64,000 bases of DNA from Arsenicicoccus dermatophilus (GCF_022568795.1 NZ_JAKZHU010000001.1:1550001-1614000); one strand, 5' to 3'. Positions 37,368-46,811 are shown, counted from the first letter of the stretch. Numbers and translations: made by a program. Notes: generated by a model not told the origin, from the letters alone.

Positions 37368-37739
37368 GTGCGCAACCGGATGGTCCTGCTGCTCCTGCTG
37401 CCCGGCATGCTCGCCGCGGCGGGGCTGGCTGCCGGCCGGCTGAGGCCCCGGGAGCGGGCGGCCCGGCTCGCCGGGCGACCCGCGAGCCGGGCCCACGTGT
37501 GGCCGCTGACCATGGGCGGGGCGCTGCTCGGGCTCCTCACCGGGGTGGTGATCGGCATCCTGGCCGGGATGGCCGACCACCACCGGGACCTCGGGGCCGA
37601 CGCCATGGACGGCACCTTCCTGCTCGTCCCCGGCATGCTCCTGGGGCTGGCCGCCGGGGCCGGCCGCTGGGCGGTGGTCCGTGCCGAGCGCCGGCGCCGG
37701 GTCCGGCTGCGGCTCCCGCGCCTGCGGCGCCGACGCTGA
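37368..37739 (+). CDS. Small membrane protein of unknown function
   Basis: I do not recognise this 123-residue protein. It has an N-terminal hydrophobic helix (MVLLLLLPGMLAAAGLA) and two more (about 47-67 and 82-100), with an Arg-rich C-terminus (RRRRVRLRLPRLRRRR) that should stay in the cytoplasm. The GTG start at 37368 lies just after the dfrA stop, so it is probably the last gene of the thyA-dfrA unit. Confidence 0.65.
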   Translation: MRNRMVLLLLLPGMLAAAGLAAGRLRPRERAARLAGRPASRAHVWPLTMGGALLGLLTGVVIGILAGMADHHRDLGADAMDGTFLLVPGMLLGLAAGAGRWAVVRAERRRRVRLRLPRLRRRR

Positions 37740-37779
37740 AGGGCCCACGCCGAGGGACCGCCCCTGAGGGGTCACCGGC

Positions 37780-38559
37780 TCACCAGAGACCGAGCAGCTG
37801 ACCCCCGATGCGGATGACGAAGCCGCCGACCACGACGACGAAGACGACCCGGACGAAACCGGTCCCCCGGGCCACGGCCGTCCGAGCCCCGAGGTAGCCG
37901 CCGGCGACGTTCGCGGCCCCCATGGCGAGCCCCACCGGCCAGATCACCGCGCCGCGGGGGACGAAGACCCCCAGGGCCGCGAGGTTGGTGGCCAGGTTGG
38001 CGATCTTGGCCTTGGCGCTCGCCTCGAGGAAGGCATAGCCCAGCAGCCCCACCAGGGCGAAGACGAAGAACGAGCCGGTCCCGGGACCCAGCGCCCCGTC
38101 GTAGCACCCGATGAGCGCCCCGACGGCCAGGGCGGCGGCCAGGTGCCGGCGCCCGGACCACCGCAGCCGCGTGGCCGACCCCAGGCTCGGCTTGAGCACC
38201 GTGCAGGTCCCCACGACGACCAGCGCGACCAGGATGATCGGGTTGAACGCCGCCTTGGGGATGCGGGTGGCCACGACGGCCCCGAGCAGGGACCCGGCGA
38301 AGGCCGCGAGCGCGAGCGGTATGGCGGTGCGCAGGTCCGGGCGCACCCGGCGGTAGTAGGTCGCCGCGCTCGACGTGGTGCCGCAGATGGACGCCAGCTT
38401 GTTGGTGGCCAGCACCTGCGCCGGCGTGGCACCGGGCAGGCCGAGGAGCAGCGCCGGCAGCTGGATCAGTCCCCCGCCGCCGACGACGGCGTCCACCCAG
38501 CCCGCGCAGAAGGCCGCCGCCACCAGTCCCGCGAGCACCGGTGCCGACAGGTCACCCAT
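37780..38559 (-). CDS. TauE/SafE family (UPF0721) membrane exporter
   Basis: This 259-residue membrane protein has about eight helices and the TauE/SafE pattern: VDAVVGGGGLIQLPALLLGLPG in the first repeat (GGGG loop) and CYDGALGPGTGSFFVFALVG in the second. Proteins of this family export sulfite, sulfoacetate or other organic anions; the substrate here is unknown. The start overlaps the HAD hydrolase gene upstream by 8 bp, so they are cotranscribed. Confidence 0.92.
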   Translation of the reverse strand: MGDLSAPVLAGLVAAAFCAGWVDAVVGGGGLIQLPALLLGLPGATPAQVLATNKLASICGTTSSAATYYRRVRPDLRTAIPLALAAFAGSLLGAVVATRIPKAAFNPIILVALVVVGTCTVLKPSLGSATRLRWSGRRHLAAALAVGALIGCYDGALGPGTGSFFVFALVGLLGYAFLEASAKAKIANLATNLAALGVFVPRGAVIWPVGLAMGAANVAGGYLGARTAVARGTGFVRVVFVVVVGGFVIRIGGQLLGLW

Positions 38560-39325
38560 CGGCCCGCCGCCTGGGGGCCGGGCCCGCCCGCCAGGCGTCG
38601 ACGATCGCGAGCACGTCGAGCAGCTCGCGCGCCACGGCGTCCGGCTCGGCGTCGTGGGCGACCTGCTGCGCCACCGGGATCCGCGAGTGCGGCACCCAGA
38701 TCGCCCGCATCCCCACCTGGTGCGGTCCGTGGACGTCCTCGAAGGACCGGTCGCCGACATACACGCAGCGCTCCGGCGCCACCCCCACCGCCCGGGCCGC
38801 CGCCAGGAAGGCCTCGGGGTGCGGCTTGGCCCAGGCGATCTCGCTGGAGTAGACGTCGCCGTCCAGCAGGTGCTCCACACCGTCGCGGGCGAAGACCGCG
38901 CGGTGGTAGTCCCGGGTCCAGATGGTGTTGGACAGCACCCCGACCTTGATCCCCCGCTCCCGCAGCCCTTCCCACAGCGGCAGCACCTGGGGGTCGGTGA
39001 CGGTGTGCTGCTCCCAGAAGCGTTCGTAGGCCGCGAGGCCAGCGCGGGTCGCCTCGCCGTCCGGGTCCAGACCGACCCCGGCCAGCAGCTCGGCGATCCG
39101 GCCCGACTCGTGGGTGGTGCGGGAGCGGCGCCACAGCTCGTCCTCCGCGGTGAGGAGCCGGCCGGTGAGCTCGTTGAGGGAGCAGGCCATCGTGCCGTAG
39201 CCCCGCGCGAACTCCACCCACTGCTGGCGCAGGTCGACGTCGTGCCAAGGGGTCAGCGTGCCACCCCAGTCGAAGATCACCGCGTCCACGGGTCGTCGCG
39301 GGCTCTCGACCGGGGAAGACGTCAT
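38552..39325 (-). CDS. HAD family hydrolase, atypical motif I
   Basis: This 257-residue protein has the HAD fold: motif I FDWGGTLTPW, motif II VLSNT, motif III lysine in SSEIAWAKPHPEAF and motif IV VGDRSFEDVHG. Motif I normally reads DxDGT; here the second Asp, the general acid/base, is Gly. That weakens the case for ordinary phosphatase activity, though DWGGT variants occur in actinobacteria. ATG 39325 was chosen over 39334. It overlaps the TauE-like gene by 8 bp. Confidence 0.85.
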   Translation of the reverse strand: MTSSPVESPRRPVDAVIFDWGGTLTPWHDVDLRQQWVEFARGYGTMACSLNELTGRLLTAEDELWRRSRTTHESGRIAELLAGVGLDPDGEATRAGLAAYERFWEQHTVTDPQVLPLWEGLRERGIKVGVLSNTIWTRDYHRAVFARDGVEHLLDGDVYSSEIAWAKPHPEAFLAAARAVGVAPERCVYVGDRSFEDVHGPHQVGMRAIWVPHSRIPVAQQVAHDAEPDAVARELLDVLAIVDAWRAGPAPRRRADG

Positions 39326-39338
39326 GGGTGGCATGCTA

Positions 39339-39370
39339 GGACGGGTCGTCCCCGCGGGGACGACCCGTCC
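39339..39370 (-). terminator. Hairpin terminator downstream of proS
   Basis: A perfect 15-bp stem (GGACGGGTCGTCCCC / GGGGACGACCCGTCC) with a 2-base loop lies between the proS stop (39464) and the HAD gene start, separating the two minus-strand units. Confidence 0.8.
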
Positions 39371-39463
39371 AGGGGCGGCGTGGCGCGGTCGGGGTGGTGG
39401 GGCCGACGGGCAGGGTCCAGGACCTCGCGGACCGGGCGGCCACCGAAGGCTCGGCCGCAGGTC

Positions 39464-41251
39464 TCAGCCGCGGACCTCGCGCACCACCTCGGCGACGACG
39501 TCGGCGGGCGAGACCTCGCGGCGCTCGCCCGAGCGACGGTCCTTGATCTCGACGGAGCCCTGGGCCAGGCCCTTGCCCACGACCACCATGGTGGGCACCC
39601 CGACGAGCTCGGCGTCCTTGAACTTCACGCCGGGGCTGACCTTGCCGGCACGGTCGTCGTAGATCACGGTCAGGCCCTGGTCGGCGAGCTCACGCGCGAT
39701 CCGCTCCCCCTCGGCGAAGAGCTCGTCACCCTTGCCGGCGGCGATCACGTGGACGTCGGCGGGGGCCACGTTGCGGGGCCAGACCAGCCCGAGGTCGTCG
39801 TGGTTGGCCTCGGCGATCGCGGCCACGGCACGTGACACACCGATGCCGTAGGACCCCATGGTCACGGTGACCAGCTTGCCGTTCTCGTCCAGGACCTTCA
39901 GGCCCAGGGCCTCGGCATACTTGCGCCCGAGCTGGAAGATGTGGCCCATCTCGATGCCGCGGGCGGTGCTCAGCGTGCCCTCACCCTGCGGGGAGGGATC
40001 GCCGTCGCGCACCTCGGCGGCCTGGATGATCCCGTCGGCCTCGAAGTCGCGGCCACGCACCAGGTTGACCACGTGGTGGCCCTCCCGGTTGGCGCCGGTC
40101 GCCCAGGACGAGCCGACGCCGACCCGCGGGTCGAGCAGGTAGCGGATGCCCTCGACGGAGAGCACCTGGCCGTCGTCGTCGCGGGTGACCCGCTGGCCCA
40201 GGACCTCCGGCCCGATGTAGCCGCGCACCAGCTGCGGGTGAGCCGCGAAGTCGGCCTCGGTGAAGTCCTCGACCTCGGCCGGGGCGACCTGCGCCTCGAG
40301 CCGCTTGGTGTCGACCTGGCGGTCACCGGGGAGACCGACGACGAGGGGCTCGCGGGTGCCGTCGGGCTGACGGAGCATGACGACGACGTTCTTGAGGGTG
40401 TCGGCGGCGGTCCAGGGGCGGCCGTCGTGGCGGGGGTGCTCGGCGTTGAGCACCTCCACGAGGGTCTCGATGGTGGGGGTGTCCGGCGTGGCGACGACCT
40501 GGGCAGCGGGCACCTCGGCGAAGTCCACGGGTGCGGCCTCGGCCACCTGCACGGCCTCGACGTTGGCGGCATACCCGGCCTCGTCGCGGACGAAGGTGTC
40601 CTCGCCGACCTCGCTGACCGCCAGGAACTCCTCCGACGCGGAGCCGCCCATGGCGCCGGACGTCGCCTGGACGATGACGTAGTCGAAGCCGAGGCGGTCG
40701 AAGATCCTGACGTAGGCCGCGCGGTGGGCGTCGTAGGACTTCTGCAGACCTTCGTCGGAGACGTCGAAGGAGTAGGAGTCCTTCATGACGAACTCGCGGC
40801 CACGCAGCAGCCCGGCACGGGGGCGAGCCTCGTCGCGGTACTTCGTCTGGATCTGGTAGATCGACAGCGGCAGGTCCTTGTAGGAGCTGTAGAGATCCTT
40901 GACGGCGAGGGTGAACATCTCCTCGTGGGTGGGGCCGAGCAGCAGGTCGGCGCCCTTGCGGTCCTTGAGCCGGAAGAGGTTGTCGCCGTACTCCGTCCAC
41001 CGGCCGGTCGCCTCGTAGGGCTCGCGCGGCAGCAGCGCGGGGAAGCTCAGCTCCTGGCTGATCCGGTCCATCTCCTCGCGGACGATGCCCTCGACGCGGC
41101 GCAGCACCGTGAGCCCGAGCGGGAGCCAGGTGTAGACCCCGGGCGCGGCGCGACGGATGTAGCCGGCGCGCACGAGCAGCTTGTGGCCGGGCAGCTCGGC
41201 GTCGGCCGGGTCCTCGCGCAGGGTCCGCAGGAAGAGGGACGACATGCGCAT
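39464..41251 (-). CDS. proS: Prolyl-tRNA synthetase (bacterial type, with editing domain)
   Basis: ProRS charges tRNA-Pro. The 595-residue length and the insert between class II motifs 2 and 3 show the bacterial form with a cis-editing (INS) domain. Visible motifs: [13 protein letters not shown] at the start, [31 protein letters not shown], motif 2 [37 protein letters not shown] and motif 3 [16 protein letters not shown] 41251 was chosen; ATG 41245 and GTG 41266 are alternatives. It lies downstream of the GNAT gene in the expected actinobacterial order. Confidence 0.96.
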   Translation of the reverse strand: MRMSSLFLRTLREDPADAELPGHKLLVRAGYIRRAAPGVYTWLPLGLTVLRRVEGIVREEMDRISQELSFPALLPREPYEATGRWTEYGDNLFRLKDRKGADLLLGPTHEEMFTLAVKDLYSSYKDLPLSIYQIQTKYRDEARPRAGLLRGREFVMKDSYSFDVSDEGLQKSYDAHRAAYVRIFDRLGFDYVIVQATSGAMGGSASEEFLAVSEVGEDTFVRDEAGYAANVEAVQVAEAAPVDFAEVPAAQVVATPDTPTIETLVEVLNAEHPRHDGRPWTAADTLKNVVVMLRQPDGTREPLVVGLPGDRQVDTKRLEAQVAPAEVEDFTEADFAAHPQLVRGYIGPEVLGQRVTRDDDGQVLSVEGIRYLLDPRVGVGSSWATGANREGHHVVNLVRGRDFEADGIIQAAEVRDGDPSPQGEGTLSTARGIEMGHIFQLGRKYAEALGLKVLDENGKLVTVTMGSYGIGVSRAVAAIAEANHDDLGLVWPRNVAPADVHVIAAGKGDELFAEGERIARELADQGLTVIYDDRAGKVSPGVKFKDAELVGVPTMVVVGKGLAQGSVEIKDRRSGERREVSPADVVAEVVREVRG

Positions 41252-41403
41252 GACGGCACCTGACACGGTGGGGCTCCTCGGGGCGGGGGTGCGGAGGGCG
41301 GGGCGGCCCTCCCTGGTCCCTGCAGGATATCGGCCGTATGTCGCACCGACGAACCGATGGCACCACCTCCCCCGAGCGCTCCGCCGACGGGTGAGCGGGA
41401 CCC

Positions 41404-42258
41404 TCAGAGCAGGACGGTCCGGAAGTCGCCGACGTGCTCCATCCCGATCCCGGCATAGGTCGCCCGGGCCCGGGCGTTGAAGTCGTTGACGTAGAGCGAG
41501 ACCCGTGGCGCCGTGGTCGCGAGCACGGCCTCGACGACGGAGGCCATGGCCGGACCGGCGAGACCCTGGCCCCGCAGCCGCGGCGTCAGCCACACCCCCT
41601 GGACCTGGGCGACCCCGAGCGCCACCGAGCCCACGTCGGCCTTGAAGACCACCTCGTCGCCCTCGGTGACGACATACGTCCGGCCCTGCTCCACGAGCAG
41701 GGCCACGGCCTGGCGGTATGCCGCGACCGAGCCGACGTAGGGCGGGTAGCCGATCTCCTCGGTGAACATGGCCGCCGCGGCCGGGACCACCGCGTCGACC
41801 TCCTCGGGGCGGGCCAGCCGGACCCGCTCGTCCAAGGCGCACCCGAGCAGGCTGGGCGGCGTCGTGGTGGCCATGACCGGCTGGCGCTCGCGGACCGCCC
41901 GCGGCCGGCCCCACCAGTGGGACAGGTCGCCCCACAAGGCCTGGACGGCAGCGGCCGGGCCGAAGACCGACGAGGACCATCGCTGCCGGCGGCGCAGCCG
42001 CGCCAGGTAGGCCGGGGCCTCGGACGGGTCCAGCTGCACGGGAACGACGTTGGCGCCGGCCCAGACCAGGCTCCGCCACCGTCCCGGGGTGCCGTCGTCC
42101 GGGTGCCCCAGCAGCAGCCCGCCACCGCCGCCCAGCACGCCGTCGAGGATGCGGGCGGCCACGAAGACGTTGGCGTCGGGGTCCTCGGCGCAGGTGGCCA
42201 AGGCGGCCTCCGCGTCGGCCGGCCCCAGCTGGAGCACGGGCGAGCGGGATCGGAGCAT
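41404..42258 (-). CDS. GNAT acetyltransferase with N-terminal DUF4081
   Basis: This 284-residue protein has an N-terminal domain of about 120 residues like DUF4081 ([24 protein letters not shown]) and a C-terminal GNAT domain (about 150-284). The acetyl-CoA loop is [20 protein letters not shown], followed by [20 protein letters not shown]. In mycobacteria the equivalent gene lies next to ispG; here the duplicated secreted-protein genes separate them. The substrate is unknown. It precedes proS in the same direction. Confidence 0.88.
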   Translation of the reverse strand: MLRSRSPVLQLGPADAEAALATCAEDPDANVFVAARILDGVLGGGGGLLLGHPDDGTPGRWRSLVWAGANVVPVQLDPSEAPAYLARLRRRQRWSSSVFGPAAAVQALWGDLSHWWGRPRAVRERQPVMATTTPPSLLGCALDERVRLARPEEVDAVVPAAAAMFTEEIGYPPYVGSVAAYRQAVALLVEQGRTYVVTEGDEVVFKADVGSVALGVAQVQGVWLTPRLRGQGLAGPAMASVVEAVLATTAPRVSLYVNDFNARARATYAGIGMEHVGDFRTVLL

Positions 42259-42584
42259 GCAGACACTGTGGCCGCTCGCTCGCCCGTTGTCACGTCGCCA
42301 CAGCGGCGAGTGCCGCTGTGGTCGGGGAGGCGCGAGCTCGGACATCTGGGTCAGTGGGTTTGAAGTCCGACATTCGATCGCTCACATGCCGGGGCGCGAC
42401 ACGGCATTTGGTCACTTTGTGTCGAGTATCAACGCCTGAACGGGCCTATCTAGCCCTCTTTCACTAGTCAAAAATGGTGAGGCCAATCACTGAGAGTGGC
42501 CGATCGGCCGATTCAGGTGACCAGTGCTGCCGGTGTCGCTCAGCGCCGACTCCCCATCCCCGACGTGATCCAAGGAAAACCCAC
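42259..42584. other. Intergenic region, AT-richer, divergent promoters
   Basis: This 326-bp divergent region separates the GNAT gene from the first secreted-protein gene. Positions about 42360-42480 are clearly poorer in GC than the rest of the window. It holds a 6-bp inverted repeat (CGACAC at 42397-42402 and GTGTCG at 42419-42424), the palindrome GGCCGATCGGCC (42498-42509) and CTAGTCAA (42464-42471). The last also occurs 95 bp before the second secreted-protein gene (44705-44712). No gene is seen. Confidence 0.6.
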
Positions 42585-44261
42585 ATGTCTGTCGCCATCA
42601 CCCTTCGCGCCACCGCCGCCGCGCTCGCGGTCGGCACCGTCTCGGCTCTCGTGGCCGCCACCCCCGTCGCCAGCTCCTCCCCCCTCCCGACGGCGGCTGC
42701 GGCGGTCACGGCTGCCCCCGAGCCCTTCCCCACGCGCCTGTTCGCCCCCGACTCCTTCTGGTACCGCCGGCTCCCGACCACCACCCCCACCGACGCCAAC
42801 AGCGCCACCATCGCCAAGAACATCTACGACCAGTCCATCGAGTTCTACGGCAAGCCCGGTGAGCCCGCGATCGGCGTCAACACCACCCAGTACTCCTCCC
42901 CTCTCTACGTCGCGCGCAACAGCGACCCGGTGACGTCCTTCAGCTGGGACAACTGCCAGGGCAAGACGTACGGCGACACCGGCCTGATCTCCGGGCACCT
43001 GTCCAACCTGCACATCCCGGACCGCGCGATCCCGGCCGAGGGCACCGACCAGGAGATGACGATCTACAACGCCGACACCGGCGAGCTCACCGAGACCTGG
43101 ATCACCAAGAAGACCAACGGCCGGTGGACCGCCTGCTGGGGCGGCACCATCCGCGGCGCCGCCTCCTCCAACGGCGTCTTCCCCGCCCCCTTCGGCACCA
43201 CCGCCTCCGGCCTGTCCTTCGCCGGCGGCACCATCCGCGCCAGCGAGCTCGCCGCCGGACACATCGACCACGTCGTCGGCATCGCCCTACCCAACATCGC
43301 CCCCTGGCCCACCATCAGCACCCCCGCCAACCGCACCGACGGCTACAACCCCACCGGCCGTCCCGTCGCAGCCCAGGGACAGATGCTGCGCATCCCGGCC
43401 AACGTCAACCTCGACGCGATGAAGCTCTCCCCCACCGCCCGCACCATCGCCAAGGCCGCCCAGGAGTACGGCCTCATCGTCTGGGACACCGCCGGGAGCG
43501 TGTCCTTCCGCGCCGAGAACCCCCTCGCCCTGGCCACGAACCCCTACCCCACCCTCTTCCGCGGCCGCGCGGACTGGCAGGAGATGCTCGGCGACCCCAC
43601 CAAGGGCGAACGAGCCTTCCCCCTCGAGCTCCTCCAAGTCCTACCCATGAACTACTCCGCGCCGGAGACGACCACCCCGGCTCCCGCCCCGGCGCCCACC
43701 ACGCCGACCCCGGCTCCCGCCCCGGTCACCAACGGCACGAGTGTCGCCCGTGAGGTCACGGCCTTCTCCCCCGTCACCGACCGCCGTGGCCTGGTCTGGA
43801 AGGCCCGCACCGGTCTCGACTCCCTGAACACCTCCACCGCGATGGCCTCCGTGGACGTCGCCGGCACCCAGGACGACGCGCTGTACCGCATCACCGCCTA
43901 CAACTTCACGAGCTACCGCCGCAACCTGCCCAACGGCACGTACACGGTCAAACTCTACACCGCCGAGGACTACCACACCGCCCCCGGCAAGCGCGTCTTC
44001 GACATCACCGCCGAGGGCAGGACCGTCGCCGCCAACGTCGACGTCTTCGCCCGCACCGGCGGCCGCTACCGCGCCTTCGAACCCACCTTCACCGTGACCG
44101 TGACCGACGGCCGCCTGGACCTCGGGTTCCCGCGCAAGGTCGACTCCCCGCTGCTGGCCGCGGTCGAGGTCCTGAGCGCGCCCAGCGCGACCACCAGCCT
44201 CACCACGACCACCAACACCGGCACCCGCGCCACCACCCCGATCGCGCCCCGCACCCGCTGA
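42585..44261 (+). CDS. Secreted protein with conserved central domain and malectin-like C-terminus (copy 1)
   Basis: This 558-residue exported protein begins with a signal peptide (MSVAITLRATAAALAVGTVS, cut probably near residue 30-45). Its central region, residues 27-365, is encoded by DNA repeated in the neighbouring gene. Its conserved patches are FAPDSFWYRRLPTT, GKTYGDTGLISGHLSNLHIP, WTACWGGTIRG and ASELAAGHIDHVVGIALPN. I do not recognise the family; it looks like an all-beta extracellular enzyme or binding domain. After an (Ala-Pro-Thr)-rich linker, residues about 383-530 resemble a malectin/carbohydrate-binding domain (LPNGTYTVKLYTAEDYHTA, GKRVFDITAEG). ATG 42585 has AAGGAAA upstream. 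A cell-surface glycan role is inferred. Confidence 0.85.
   Translation: MSVAITLRATAAALAVGTVSALVAATPVASSSPLPTAAAAVTAAPEPFPTRLFAPDSFWYRRLPTTTPTDANSATIAKNIYDQSIEFYGKPGEPAIGVNTTQYSSPLYVARNSDPVTSFSWDNCQGKTYGDTGLISGHLSNLHIPDRAIPAEGTDQEMTIYNADTGELTETWITKKTNGRWTACWGGTIRGAASSNGVFPAPFGTTASGLSFAGGTIRASELAAGHIDHVVGIALPNIAPWPTISTPANRTDGYNPTGRPVAAQGQMLRIPANVNLDAMKLSPTARTIAKAAQEYGLIVWDTAGSVSFRAENPLALATNPYPTLFRGRADWQEMLGDPTKGERAFPLELLQVLPMNYSAPETTTPAPAPAPTTPTPAPAPVTNGTSVAREVTAFSPVTDRRGLVWKARTGLDSLNTSTAMASVDVAGTQDDALYRITAYNFTSYRRNLPNGTYTVKLYTAEDYHTAPGKRVFDITAEGRTVAANVDVFARTGGRYRAFEPTFTVTVTDGRLDLGFPRKVDSPLLAAVEVLSAPSATTSLTTTTNTGTRATTPIAPRTR
42664..43680 (+). repeat. 1,017-bp direct repeat, copy 1
   Basis: This block reads the same, base for base as far as I could compare, as 44909-45925 (offset 2,245 bp). 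It starts inside the signal-peptide coding region (CCGTCGCCAGCTCC) and ends at GACGACCACCCCGG. The bases on both sides differ at once. The repeat keeps the reading frame in both genes and codes for about 339 identical residues. Confidence 0.93.
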
Positions 44262-44275
44262 CTCGGCGACGACCT

Positions 44276-44318
44276 CGACGGGGACCCGCCCGCCCTCGTG
44301 GCCGGCGGGTCCCCGTCG
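44276..44318 (+). terminator. Hairpin terminator after copy 1
   Basis: A perfect 15-bp stem (CGACGGGGACCCGCC / GGCGGGTCCCCGTCG) begins 15 bp after the stop of the first secreted-protein gene. Confidence 0.82.
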
Positions 44319-44799
44319 TCCGGGCTGGTCGCGGCCTACCCTCGGCCGTCCGCGCCGAGCGCAGAAAAGGGCCCCGCCGACGTGTCGACGAGGCCCTTCC
44401 TGCCTGTGGCGGGGTGCTCGTCCCCCACCTGGTGCTCGCGAAGGGAGCGGCGCCCATCTCGCCTTGATGCCCCCGATCGGCCCCATCTGCCGACCCGCGT
44501 GCACCGCGATCATATCGGAGACTTCGACGTCGAAATGACACGGGGTCCGACCTCACCGAGCGCGTCCGGTCGACGACGCCCAGCAGCCGCCCCACCTGGG
44601 CGAAGGCTGAGCCGGCGTGCCTGGCCCGCCTCGGCCGGTCGAGCGCCCGATGCCCGGTTTGGGTCCACCGAAAGAGTGCCGACCGCCCCCGAGCAGGGTC
44701 CGGTCTAGTCAATTCGGGTAACACTTCGTGACCGGGTGTAGCCGCCGCTCGCCCTCCCCGAGCCCAGCCGCACCGTCGGCACGTCCTGCGAGGATTCCC
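44319..44799. other. Intergenic region before copy 2
   Basis: These 481 bp hold a second small hairpin (AAGGGCC 44367-44373 with GGCCCTT 44392-44398), the 12-bp palindrome TTCGACGTCGAA (44523-44534) in an AT-richer patch, and CTAGTCAA (44705-44712) shared with the region before copy 1. No gene is supported on either strand. The region does not resemble the leader of copy 1 otherwise. Confidence 0.55.
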
Positions 44800-46488
44800 A
44801 TGCGTCTGCGCCTCCGCCCTCTCCACCGCCGCCCCCGTGACCGCGCCCCCGGCGCCCGGCGGTCCACCGCCCTCGGCAGGCTGGGCATGGTGCTCACGGC
44901 GGGTCTGGCCGTCGCCAGCTCCTCCCCCCTCCCGACGGCGGCTGCGGCGGTCACGGCTGCCCCCGAGCCCTTCCCCACGCGCCTGTTCGCCCCCGACTCC
45001 TTCTGGTACCGCCGGCTCCCGACCACCACCCCCACCGACGCCAACAGCGCCACCATCGCCAAGAACATCTACGACCAGTCCATCGAGTTCTACGGCAAGC
45101 CCGGTGAGCCCGCGATCGGCGTCAACACCACCCAGTACTCCTCCCCTCTCTACGTCGCGCGCAACAGCGACCCGGTGACGTCCTTCAGCTGGGACAACTG
45201 CCAGGGCAAGACGTACGGCGACACCGGCCTGATCTCCGGGCACCTGTCCAACCTGCACATCCCGGACCGCGCGATCCCGGCCGAGGGCACCGACCAGGAG
45301 ATGACGATCTACAACGCCGACACCGGCGAGCTCACCGAGACCTGGATCACCAAGAAGACCAACGGCCGGTGGACCGCCTGCTGGGGCGGCACCATCCGCG
45401 GCGCCGCCTCCTCCAACGGCGTCTTCCCCGCCCCCTTCGGCACCACCGCCTCCGGCCTGTCCTTCGCCGGCGGCACCATCCGCGCCAGCGAGCTCGCCGC
45501 CGGACACATCGACCACGTCGTCGGCATCGCCCTACCCAACATCGCCCCCTGGCCCACCATCAGCACCCCCGCCAACCGCACCGACGGCTACAACCCCACC
45601 GGCCGTCCCGTCGCAGCCCAGGGACAGATGCTGCGCATCCCGGCCAACGTCAACCTCGACGCGATGAAGCTCTCCCCCACCGCCCGCACCATCGCCAAGG
45701 CCGCCCAGGAGTACGGCCTCATCGTCTGGGACACCGCCGGGAGCGTGTCCTTCCGCGCCGAGAACCCCCTCGCCCTGGCCACGAACCCCTACCCCACCCT
45801 CTTCCGCGGCCGCGCGGACTGGCAGGAGATGCTCGGCGACCCCACCAAGGGCGAACGAGCCTTCCCCCTCGAGCTCCTCCAAGTCCTACCCATGAACTAC
45901 TCCGCGCCGGAGACGACCACCCCGGGCCCGCAGCCTGACACCGCGGGCACCCCCACGGCGCGGGAGGCGATGGCCTGGTCATCCTTCCTCGACGAGACCG
46001 GCCGGGCCTGGGAGCCGCGTCACCACGTGGACACCACCACGACCTCGACGGAGCTGACCGGCAAGGACGTGCTCGGCACCACGTCCGACTCGGTCTACCG
46101 CACCCAGGCCTTCGACGTGCGGTCCTACAGCCGACCGGTGCCCGACGGCACGTACACCGTCCGGCTCTACCAGGCCGAGGACTACTACACCGCAGCCGGG
46201 CAGCGGGTCTTCGACGTCACCGCGGAGGGGCGGGTCGTCGCGAGCCAGGTGGACCTGGTGGCACGCACCGGCGGCCGCTACCGCGCCTACGAGCCGACCT
46301 TCACCGTGACCGTGACCGACGGCCGCCTCGACCTCGGCTTCGTCCCCCGGGTCGGTGGCGCCGTCCTCGCCGGGGTCGAGATCGTGAGCGGACCGCCGTC
46401 GGTGGCACCGCTGCACCCTGTCTCGGCGCCCACCACCCGGCCGAAGCCCGTCCTGCGGCCGCGGCTCGCGCCTCGCTCCACGCGCTGA
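44800..46488 (+). CDS. Secreted protein with conserved central domain and malectin-like C-terminus (copy 2)
   Basis: This 562-residue paralogue of the preceding gene has a different signal region: an Arg-rich N-terminus (MRLRLRPLHRRPRDRAPG) followed by a hydrophobic stretch (GRLGMVLTAGLAVA). Residues 37-375 are identical to copy 1. The linker is shorter (PGPQPDTAGTPT). The malectin-like domain (about 383-530) is homologous but clearly diverged, for example VPDGTYTVRLYQAEDYYTAA against LPNGTYTVKLYTAEDYHTA in copy 1. The C-terminus is Pro/Arg-rich. ATG 44800 follows GAGGA. The two proteins would present the same central domain with different targeting or binding parts. Confidence 0.85.
   Translation: MRLRLRPLHRRPRDRAPGARRSTALGRLGMVLTAGLAVASSSPLPTAAAAVTAAPEPFPTRLFAPDSFWYRRLPTTTPTDANSATIAKNIYDQSIEFYGKPGEPAIGVNTTQYSSPLYVARNSDPVTSFSWDNCQGKTYGDTGLISGHLSNLHIPDRAIPAEGTDQEMTIYNADTGELTETWITKKTNGRWTACWGGTIRGAASSNGVFPAPFGTTASGLSFAGGTIRASELAAGHIDHVVGIALPNIAPWPTISTPANRTDGYNPTGRPVAAQGQMLRIPANVNLDAMKLSPTARTIAKAAQEYGLIVWDTAGSVSFRAENPLALATNPYPTLFRGRADWQEMLGDPTKGERAFPLELLQVLPMNYSAPETTTPGPQPDTAGTPTAREAMAWSSFLDETGRAWEPRHHVDTTTTSTELTGKDVLGTTSDSVYRTQAFDVRSYSRPVPDGTYTVRLYQAEDYYTAAGQRVFDVTAEGRVVASQVDLVARTGGRYRAYEPTFTVTVTDGRLDLGFVPRVGGAVLAGVEIVSGPPSVAPLHPVSAPTTRPKPVLRPRLAPRSTR
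44909..45925 (+). repeat. 1,017-bp direct repeat, copy 2
   Basis: Second copy of the block at 42664-43680, in the same orientation and frame. It carries no inverted ends, no target-site duplication that I can see and no transposase, so it is not an insertion sequence. Confidence 0.93.
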
Positions 46489-46751
46489 CGCCCTCCTGCC
46501 TACCCAGGATCCCTTCCCGGCACCGCGCAGCCCCCCCGCCCGCTCCCGCGCTCGCAGCTCCGCCGAGGCGCGTCCGGGGAGCCAGGGCGCGCCGAGCTCA
46601 GCTCCGAACGCAGATGCGGGCCACGAGCGCGGGGCGGCGGCAGCCCAGGACGGGGAGAGGTGGGAACGGCGGCGGGCTCAGGGGAGGGCGGCGGCTGCCG
46701 GAGCGGGGCGGTGGCGCAGAGGCGGCGGCGGGGACCCGCGACCAGGCGCAG
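46489..46751. other. Intergenic region without a gene
   Basis: This GC-rich stretch after copy 2 has no supported gene, no strong repeat and no recognised signal before the terminator at 46752. Together with that terminator it makes a gap of 323 bp up to ispG. Confidence 0.5.
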
Positions 46752-46794
46752 GTAGGTCGAGAGGCCGTCCGCGTGGGACGGCCTCTCGACCTAC
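46752..46794. terminator. Strong bidirectional hairpin terminator
   Basis: A perfect 19-bp stem (arms 46752-46770 and 46776-46794, GTAGGTCGAGAGGCCGTCC and complement) with a 5-base loop lies between the secreted-protein gene and the convergent ispG gene. Confidence 0.9.
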
Positions 46795-46811
46795 GGCCTG
46801 GGGGACGCCGC

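Noticed and set aside
42664-45925. The 1,017-bp direct repeat as an insertion sequence or transposon
   Set aside because: No transposase, no terminal inverted repeats and no target duplication; the block codes for a domain in frame in both genes.
43124-45938. Second-frame Arg/Pro/His-rich frames repeated in both copies of the duplicated block
   Set aside because: They are alternative frames of the secreted-protein genes, identical only because the underlying DNA is identical.
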